Shown one piece after another: positions 32,485 through 36,686 of a DNA stretch of 36,686 bases. The stretch's first letter is position 1, and each line of letters begins with the position of its first letter. The notes beneath the pieces are model-generated. The model ran no database searches, was not told the origin of the DNA, and was given only the letters and a program-made list of their open reading frames with translations. The stretch is from JBJKRF01 sp046704785. Its GTDB lineage: Bacteria > Chloroflexota > Anaerolineae > Anaerolineales > Villigracilaceae. Made by a program: the position numbers and the translations under genes. The stretch covers positions 1 through 36,686 of the forward strand of contig JBJKRF010000136.1 of assembly GCA_046704785.1 (NCBI GenBank), given 5' to 3'.

Positions 32485-33444
32485 ATGAATCTTGATATCA
32501 ATGCTGCCATTCGAGAGCGTTTTTCTATCGCAAGAACGATCATGATCGTTTCGCACGTTCGCCCGGATGGAGACGCTGTTGGCTCATTATTGGCATTGGG
32601 GTTGGCGCTGCAACAGGCTGGAAAAACTGTCCACATGGTATTGGTCGACGGGGTTCCGGCTTCCTTTCGGCATCTACCAGGCAGTGAGCAGGTCACTACC
32701 GAGCCGGCAGGGGAAGTCGATGTCTTCGTCAGCGTCGATTGCGCTGACTTCAAACGAACTGGCAGCCCCCTGACGGGCTATCGCAAACCCGATATCAACA
32801 TCGATCACCATGTGACGAACGAGAATTTTGGAGAATTGAACCTGATCGAGCCTGAAGCGGTGGCGACTTGCGCCATCCTGGCCGACCACATCCCCCTATG
32901 GGGACTGGACATCACGCCTCCCGTAGCCGCCAATCTCGTTACCGGCATCATTACCGACACGATTGGATTCCGCACATCCAACACCAACCCGGCTGCGCTC
33001 CGTCAGGTTGCTTCCCTGATGGAGACAGGCATCAATCTTCCTGAACTTTACAATACCGCTCTCAACCGGCGTTCCTATCAGGCGGCTCGCTACTGGGGTG
33101 CGGGTCTATCCAACCTGAAAGAGACCGATGGTGTCGTTTATGCCACGTTGAGTCTCACCGACCGCAAAGAGAGTGGCTACGAGGGTAATGACGATGCAGA
33201 CTTGATCAACATTATCTCATCCATCGAAGGTCACACTGTTGGAATGGTTTTCGTCGACCAGGGCGATAGCGTCAAAATTTCATGGCGCGCACTACAACCT
33301 GGCATCGATGTCTCAAAGATCGCCAAACAGTTCGGGGGAGGCGGTCATCAGGCTGCTGCCGGCGCCGACATTGCCGGAACCATGGACGAAATCCAGCCGC
33401 GCGTACTGCAGGCAACGCGCGACATATTAGGGCGCCATCAATAA
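32485..33444 (+). CDS. nrnA: DHH-DHHA1 phosphoesterase (NrnA-like)
   Basis: A 319-residue protein of the NrnA/oligoribonuclease-PAP phosphatase group. Metal-binding motifs of the DHH domain are visible: SHVRPDGDAVGS (His24, Asp28, Asp30), VSVDCAD and the eponymous NIDHHVTN. A DHHA1 domain ends in FGGGGHQAAAGA. It degrades short oligoribonucleotides or dephosphorylates pAp, and related proteins hydrolyse cyclic dinucleotide products. The gene commonly sits between rbfA and truB. I chose the ATG at 32485 with GGAGGA at 32467-32472; a GTG at 32443 is possible. Confidence 0.9.
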   Translation: MNLDINAAIRERFSIARTIMIVSHVRPDGDAVGSLLALGLALQQAGKTVHMVLVDGVPASFRHLPGSEQVTTEPAGEVDVFVSVDCADFKRTGSPLTGYRKPDINIDHHVTNENFGELNLIEPEAVATCAILADHIPLWGLDITPPVAANLVTGIITDTIGFRTSNTNPAALRQVASLMETGINLPELYNTALNRRSYQAARYWGAGLSNLKETDGVVYATLSLTDRKESGYEGNDDADLINIISSIEGHTVGMVFVDQGDSVKISWRALQPGIDVSKIAKQFGGGGHQAAAGADIAGTMDEIQPRVLQATRDILGRHQ

Positions 33445-33454
33445 AAAGGAAACA

Positions 33455-33508
33455 GGGGTGTGGGCGGTTGCGCAACAGATCCAAAGGCTGTGAAGCCGCC
33501 CACACCTC
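33455..33508. repeat. GGGGTGTGGGCGG inverted repeat (family copy 2)
   Basis: The arms 33455-33467 and 33496-33508 form a 13-bp stem with one G-U pair; the central 11 bp (GGTGTGGGCGG with CCGCCCACACC) are perfect. The 28-nt loop contains the palindrome TTGCGCAA. It lies inside the operon between nrnA and truB and resembles the element at 9930-9966 in stem and flanks. Confidence 0.7.
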
Positions 33509-33579
33509 CCTGATCTCCCCTAAAACATTGAGGCAGTGCCTACCAAGCTTATTGTGAGTATTTCCAGGAGGATAAGAAC

Positions 33580-34500
33580 ATGGAATCCCAGGACATCAAA
33601 AACGCAATTTCCGGCGTTCTCGTCGTAGACAAACCGGTCGGTATGACCTCGCACGACGTGGTGCAGGCAATTCGCCTGGGCACCAATATTCGCCGTGCCG
33701 GGCATACAGGCACCCTCGACCCACGCGCCTCGGGCGTGTTGGTCATCCTCGTCGGCCCGGCAGTGCGTTTGAGCGAATACGTCTCGGCCTCTGACAAACG
33801 CTATCAGGCAATCGTCCGCCTGGGCGCGTCGACAGACACCTACGATGCGGATGGCCGTTTTACCCAGCAATCGAACGTGCCCGTCAACATCACCGAGGCC
33901 CAATTCAACGAGACCTTGCAAAAGTTCGTTGGCGAGATCGAGCAGACCCCTCCGCCCTATTCGGCGGTCAAGGTGAAGGGACGTCGCGCTTACGACATGG
34001 CCCGCGAAGGCGAAGACGTGGAACTGACCCCGCGCAAGATCAACGTTTACCATCTCGAAGTGCTCGAATGGGCGCCCCCCGAAGTAGTTGTCGATGTGCA
34101 TTGCTCGTCGGGCACCTACGTCCGTTCGCTGGCAAACGACCTGGGCAACGCGCTCGGTTGTGGCGCCTACCTGGTTGGCCTGCGCCGCACCAAAAGCGGA
34201 CGCTTCAGCCTGCGTGACGCCGTGCCGCTGCGCAAATTGCAAGATGCCTTCCGCGCCGGCAACTGGTACCAATACCTGATTCCCGCTGCCGAGGCCCTGG
34301 CCGACTGGCCTGCTGTGGAACTCGATCCTGACCAGGTGGAAGCCGTCAAGCACGGCCATCGCGTTCCCGCCCGCGCCGAAGACAAACCCGGCCAGGATAA
34401 CCTGGTACGCGGCGTCAGTATGGCAGGTGAACTGGTGGCGCTAATGGAACTCGATACCGAAGCCAGCGAGTGGCAACCGAAAAAAGTTTTCTTCTCCTAA
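33580..34500 (+). CDS. truB: tRNA pseudouridine-55 synthase
   Basis: A 306-residue TruB, which makes pseudouridine 55 in the T-loop of tRNAs. It has GVLVVDKPVGMTSHDVV and the catalytic Asp47 in GHTGTLDPRASGVL. KRYQAIVRLGASTDTYDADG, QTPPPYSAVKVKGRRAYDMAR and SSGTYVRSLANDLG complete the core, and a PUA-like C-terminus follows. An AGGAGG ribosome site precedes the ATG. The dispersed inverted repeat sits between it and nrnA, so expression of truB-ribF may be partly uncoupled from the upstream genes. Confidence 0.96.
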   Translation: MESQDIKNAISGVLVVDKPVGMTSHDVVQAIRLGTNIRRAGHTGTLDPRASGVLVILVGPAVRLSEYVSASDKRYQAIVRLGASTDTYDADGRFTQQSNVPVNITEAQFNETLQKFVGEIEQTPPPYSAVKVKGRRAYDMAREGEDVELTPRKINVYHLEVLEWAPPEVVVDVHCSSGTYVRSLANDLGNALGCGAYLVGLRRTKSGRFSLRDAVPLRKLQDAFRAGNWYQYLIPAAEALADWPAVELDPDQVEAVKHGHRVPARAEDKPGQDNLVRGVSMAGELVALMELDTEASEWQPKKVFFS

Positions 34501-34503
34501 CCT

Positions 34504-35454
34504 ATGCAGCACGCCCACTCCCTGGCAGCCGTTTCCCTGCGTGATTCCTGGCTCACCATTGGCGTGTTCGATGGAGTCCATCGCGGCCACCAGGAAATCA
34601 TTCGTGAATTAACGGCAGGCGCCCATGCAGATCGCGCGCCTGCCGTTCTGCTTACTTTTTCCCCACATCCCGCCGTCGTATTGGCTGGCAGCGACCTCAA
34701 ACACCTGACCACGTTAGAGGAGCGCGTCGAACTACTGGCAGAAATGGGTCTCGACACCGTCATCACTTACCCATTCACCCGGCAGGTTGCCGAGCGTAGC
34801 GCCGAGGACTTCATGCTTGAGCTGAAACGACACCTGGACTTGCGTCATCTCTTGATTGGCTACGACTTCGCCCTGGGGAAAAAACGCACCGGCGATTATG
34901 CGCGCCTATCCGCAATCGGCGCGGAATTGGGATATGGTGTACGCGCCTTCGAGGCTTTCCGTCTCGACGGCGAAATCGTCTCATCCACCCTCATCCGCCA
35001 ACTGATCGCAAACGGAGACGTTGCCGCCGCCGCCGTCAAATTGGGCCGCCCCTACGCTTTGACGGGAACCGTCATCCGCGGCGATGGGCGTGGACGCACC
35101 ATTGGCGTTCCGACCGCCAACCTCGATTTTCCTCTCGAAAAAGCCATCCCGGCCAACGGCGTATACGCCTGCTGGGCCATGGTCGAGGGAGCACAACACA
35201 AAGCCATGGTCAATGTTGGCGTGCGTCCTACCTTTACCAGTGGTGAAGTCCTGTCACACGTGGAGGCGCACCTGCTCAACTACGAGGCCGACTTGTACGG
35301 CAAAAAGCTCCAGCTACGCTTTGTGGAACGCCTGCGCAGCGAGCAAAAATTCTCTTCGGTGGAGGCGCTGGTGGCGCAAATTAAAGCCGACATCGCCCGG
35401 GGAGATGCCCTGTTGAACAATCCGCAATTCGGGGTAGCGGCGCGGCAAAATTAG
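34504..35454 (+). CDS. ribF: Bifunctional riboflavin kinase/FMN adenylyltransferase
   Basis: A 316-residue RibF that converts riboflavin to FMN and FAD. The N-terminal adenylyltransferase domain has GVFDGVHRGHQEIIREL, LTFSPHP and the STLIRQLI motif. The C-terminal flavokinase domain has GTVIRGDGRGRTIGVPTANL and NGVYACWAMVEG. It starts 3 nt after truB with no separate ribosome site, implying coupling. No clear intrinsic terminator follows; a weak GGCGG/CCGCC pairing occurs at 35457-35483. Confidence 0.96.
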   Translation: MQHAHSLAAVSLRDSWLTIGVFDGVHRGHQEIIRELTAGAHADRAPAVLLTFSPHPAVVLAGSDLKHLTTLEERVELLAEMGLDTVITYPFTRQVAERSAEDFMLELKRHLDLRHLLIGYDFALGKKRTGDYARLSAIGAELGYGVRAFEAFRLDGEIVSSTLIRQLIANGDVAAAAVKLGRPYALTGTVIRGDGRGRTIGVPTANLDFPLEKAIPANGVYACWAMVEGAQHKAMVNVGVRPTFTSGEVLSHVEAHLLNYEADLYGKKLQLRFVERLRSEQKFSSVEALVAQIKADIARGDALLNNPQFGVAARQN

Positions 35455-35534
35455 TCGGCGGGGGAGACAGCCGAGGTTCCGCCTACCAAGCCACGGGTCG
35501 ATTGATCGGTGGCAACTTTTTTTAAAGGGGAACG

Positions 35535-35563
35535 TATACTGTGATACGGCGGGGAACCCCGCC
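35535..35563 (+). promoter_or_regulatory. -10 box and leader hairpin of the lipoprotein gene
   Basis: TATACT (35535-35540) lacks a good -35. GGCGGGG (35548-35554) pairs perfectly with CCCCGCC (35557-35563) and is followed by CGTTTT. A TGGAGG ribosome site lies at 35583-35588. Confidence 0.45.
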
Positions 35564-35597
35564 CGTTTTGACGGAATCCACCTGGAGGTTTTTTTCG

Positions 35598-36443
35598 ATG
35601 TCCAAACGAATCTTTTTGGCGCTGTGGGTTGGCGTTCTGGCTTTGAGCGCCTGCAACATCCGCGTTCCCCCCGTGAAGACACCCGGCCCGGATGTGATCA
35701 CTAAAATCTCGATTGATTCGCCCAAAGCAGATGCCGCAAATTTGAAACTGGCATTCGGCACGGGCGAGTTGACGGTGCTCCCTGCTGCACAGAGTCAACT
35801 GGTGACCGGGACGGCAACGTACAATGTTCCCGACCTGAAACCGGTCATCACGTCTGACAGCGCAAATGTGAGCTTGAAAGAAGGCGATTATACGTTGGGC
35901 AGTGCGCCGGTCTTGAGCGGCGTCAAGAACCAATGGAATCTGAATCTGGGTAACACGCCGTTGAATTTGAGCGTGGAGGCGGGCGCGTACAAAGGCAACT
36001 TTGATTTCGGCGGACTTTCCCTGTTGAACCTATCCGTTAGCGACGGGGCAGCGCAGACGACAGTAGATTTCTCGACGCCGAACAAAACCCGTATGAGCGT
36101 GTTTTCCTACAAGACTGGCGCCTCGAACGTTACCCTGAAAGACCTGGCAAACGCCAACGCGGCCACAATCGTTTTCGAGAGTGGCGCCGGCAACTATAAG
36201 TTGGATTTCGGCGGCACGTTGCAAGACGACACCAGCGCGACCATCCGGACCGGCCTGAGCAATCTGACCTTGATCATCCCGAAAGGGTTGGCCGCTACCG
36301 TGAACGTGTCCAACGGCCTTTCCAACGTTCAGTTCCCTGATGGATGGGCCCAGAACAATGACACCTATACCCAAGAGGGAAGTGGCCCACAATTGACCAT
36401 CGTCGTCGAAATGGGCGCAGGTAATTTGCAGGTCACCCAGTAA
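35598..36443 (+). CDS. Lipoprotein with LiaF/toast-rack-like beta domain
   Basis: A 281-residue predicted lipoprotein with lipobox LSAC (Cys19). The rest is a repetitive beta-helical or toast-rack domain of the DUF2154/LiaF-associated type: LKLAFGTGELTVLPA, LNLSVEAGAYKGNFDFGG, ATIVFESGAGNYKLDFGG and IVVEMGAGNLQV. The recurrent GAGN/GTGEL turns mark each repeat. Toast-rack domains appear in envelope-stress sensors and adhesin-like surface proteins; the ligand is unknown. It has its own leader with a GC hairpin and a good ribosome site. A 10-bp inverted repeat lies 17 nt after its stop codon. Confidence 0.8.
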   Translation: MSKRIFLALWVGVLALSACNIRVPPVKTPGPDVITKISIDSPKADAANLKLAFGTGELTVLPAAQSQLVTGTATYNVPDLKPVITSDSANVSLKEGDYTLGSAPVLSGVKNQWNLNLGNTPLNLSVEAGAYKGNFDFGGLSLLNLSVSDGAAQTTVDFSTPNKTRMSVFSYKTGASNVTLKDLANANAATIVFESGAGNYKLDFGGTLQDDTSATIRTGLSNLTLIIPKGLAATVNVSNGLSNVQFPDGWAQNNDTYTQEGSGPQLTIVVEMGAGNLQVTQ

Positions 36444-36459
36444 ACTGGCAAGAACAACC

Positions 36460-36499
36460 ACGCCGACAGAGCATTGATCATAAAAATGCCTGTCGGCGT
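36460..36499. terminator. Inverted repeat between convergent transcripts
   Basis: ACGCCGACAG (36460-36469) pairs with CTGTCGGCGT (36490-36499). An inner GCAT/ATGC pairing (36471-36474 with 36486-36489) sits around the loop TGATCATAAAA. No T-tract follows on the plus strand. It probably limits read-through between the lipoprotein gene and the minus-strand small RNA. Confidence 0.5.
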
Positions 36500-36525
36500 A
36501 ACCCTAACTCGGACGAGCCGAAACC

Positions 36526-36611
36526 AAAAAGGGAAAGTCGCACAAGGGGTGACACCGCAGGGCGGTGAGAAACGGGATCAGCGCGAGGCTGTTCCAACGG
36601 CGACTTTCCCT
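36526..36611 (-). ncRNA. Candidate small RNA gene of unknown family
   Basis: On the minus strand an 86-nt unit begins exactly where a transcript from the upstream promoter should start and ends in UUUUU. Its ends form a perfect 12-bp stem (36600-36611 with 36530-36541). Inside are two hairpins. P2 is GGAACAGC with GCUGAUCC, one A-A mismatch, loop CUCGC. P3 is CACCGC with GCGGUG, loop CCU. Together they make a three-way junction. The linker before the closing strand, UCACCCCUUGU, is single-stranded and C-rich, able in principle to pair with AAGGGG-type ribosome-binding sites. It lacks the SRP RNA GGAA-loop motif, RNase P and tmRNA signatures, and any tRNA cloverleaf. The closing stem plus U-tract also serves as the terminator. 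Expression is not shown by sequence. Confidence 0.65.
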
Positions 36612-36618
36612 GCGGGTG

Positions 36619-36647
36619 ATTGTAGCACGGCGAACAGGCTTTGGCAT
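36619..36647 (-). promoter_or_regulatory. Promoter of the candidate small RNA
   Basis: Read on the minus strand: ATGCCA (36647-36642), a 17-nt spacer ending TGC, then TACAAT (36624-36619), an extended -10. Transcription is predicted to start at A36611, 7 nt beyond the -10 box. Confidence 0.6.
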
Positions 36648-36686
36648 TTGGAATATTCTGCGAATTGTGGTTAGATTGCTCAACCC

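Noticed and set aside
36526..36611. SRP RNA, 6S RNA or tRNA identity for the small RNA
   Set aside because: The SRP GGAA tetraloop helix is absent, it is too short for 6S RNA, and no cloverleaf or T-loop sequence is present.
1..36686. CRISPR arrays, insertion sequences, prophage genes, tRNA genes
   Set aside because: No regularly spaced direct repeats, transposase or integrase motifs, or T-loop GGTTCRANTCC patterns were seen on either strand.

Overview
The window looks like a chromosomal segment of a Chloroflexota bacterium, most likely class Anaerolineae. This is inferred from a moderately high G+C content, a Castor/Pollux-type channel, a sortase with a small membrane partner, and the gene order nusA-ylxR-infB-rbfA-nrnA-truB-ribF. 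There are 34 supportable protein genes. I found no tRNA or rRNA gene, CRISPR array, transposase or phage gene.

Layout. (1) 219-4228: an envelope copper/cytochrome cluster: a membrane-anchored protein with a predicted mature N-terminal His, a CopC-CopD-cytochrome c fusion, and a beta-propeller lipoprotein. (2) 4370-9076: a GNAT-like acyltransferase, a TM-anchored surface protein, a conserved protein of unknown function, a nucleotidyltransferase and a PAP2 phosphatase, meeting a minus-strand UPF0173 hydrolase (9178-9864). (3) 10222-16676: three large plus-strand genes, the first two closed by strong intrinsic terminators: a Castor/Pollux-like channel, a flotillin-like SPFH protein, and a KAP P-loop NTPase fused to a formylglycine-generating-enzyme-like domain. 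(4) 16691-19792, minus strand: a Cys-rich DUF6062-like protein, an RlmD/TrmA-type RNA methyltransferase, a small membrane protein and a sortase. (5) 20214-27763: a 63-residue orphan with its own promoter and terminator, polyphosphate glucokinase, two DinB-fold proteins (one joined to a HicB-like domain), an aldo/keto reductase, an SDR epimerase, a PIG-L deacetylase, a phytol/dolichol kinase-like protein (minus strand) and the AzlCD exporter. (6) 27942-35454: the translation/transcription housekeeping operon. (7) 35598-36443: a lipoprotein with a toast-rack-like domain.

The most novel-looking element is at the right end. On the minus strand a promoter-like sequence (36619-36647) leads straight into an 86-nt unit (36611 to 36526). 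That unit folds into a three-way junction closed by a perfect 12-bp stem and ends in five U residues, as expected of a free-standing small RNA gene. I do not recognise its family.

Other recurring structure includes GC-rich hairpins placed between a -10 box and the Shine-Dalgarno of many genes, two copies of a GGGGTGTG..GGGCGG inverted repeat (9930-9966, 33455-33508), apparently leaderless or near-leaderless starts for the sortase and azlC, and a degenerate GATTTCCNGTGGT motif found only between genes.
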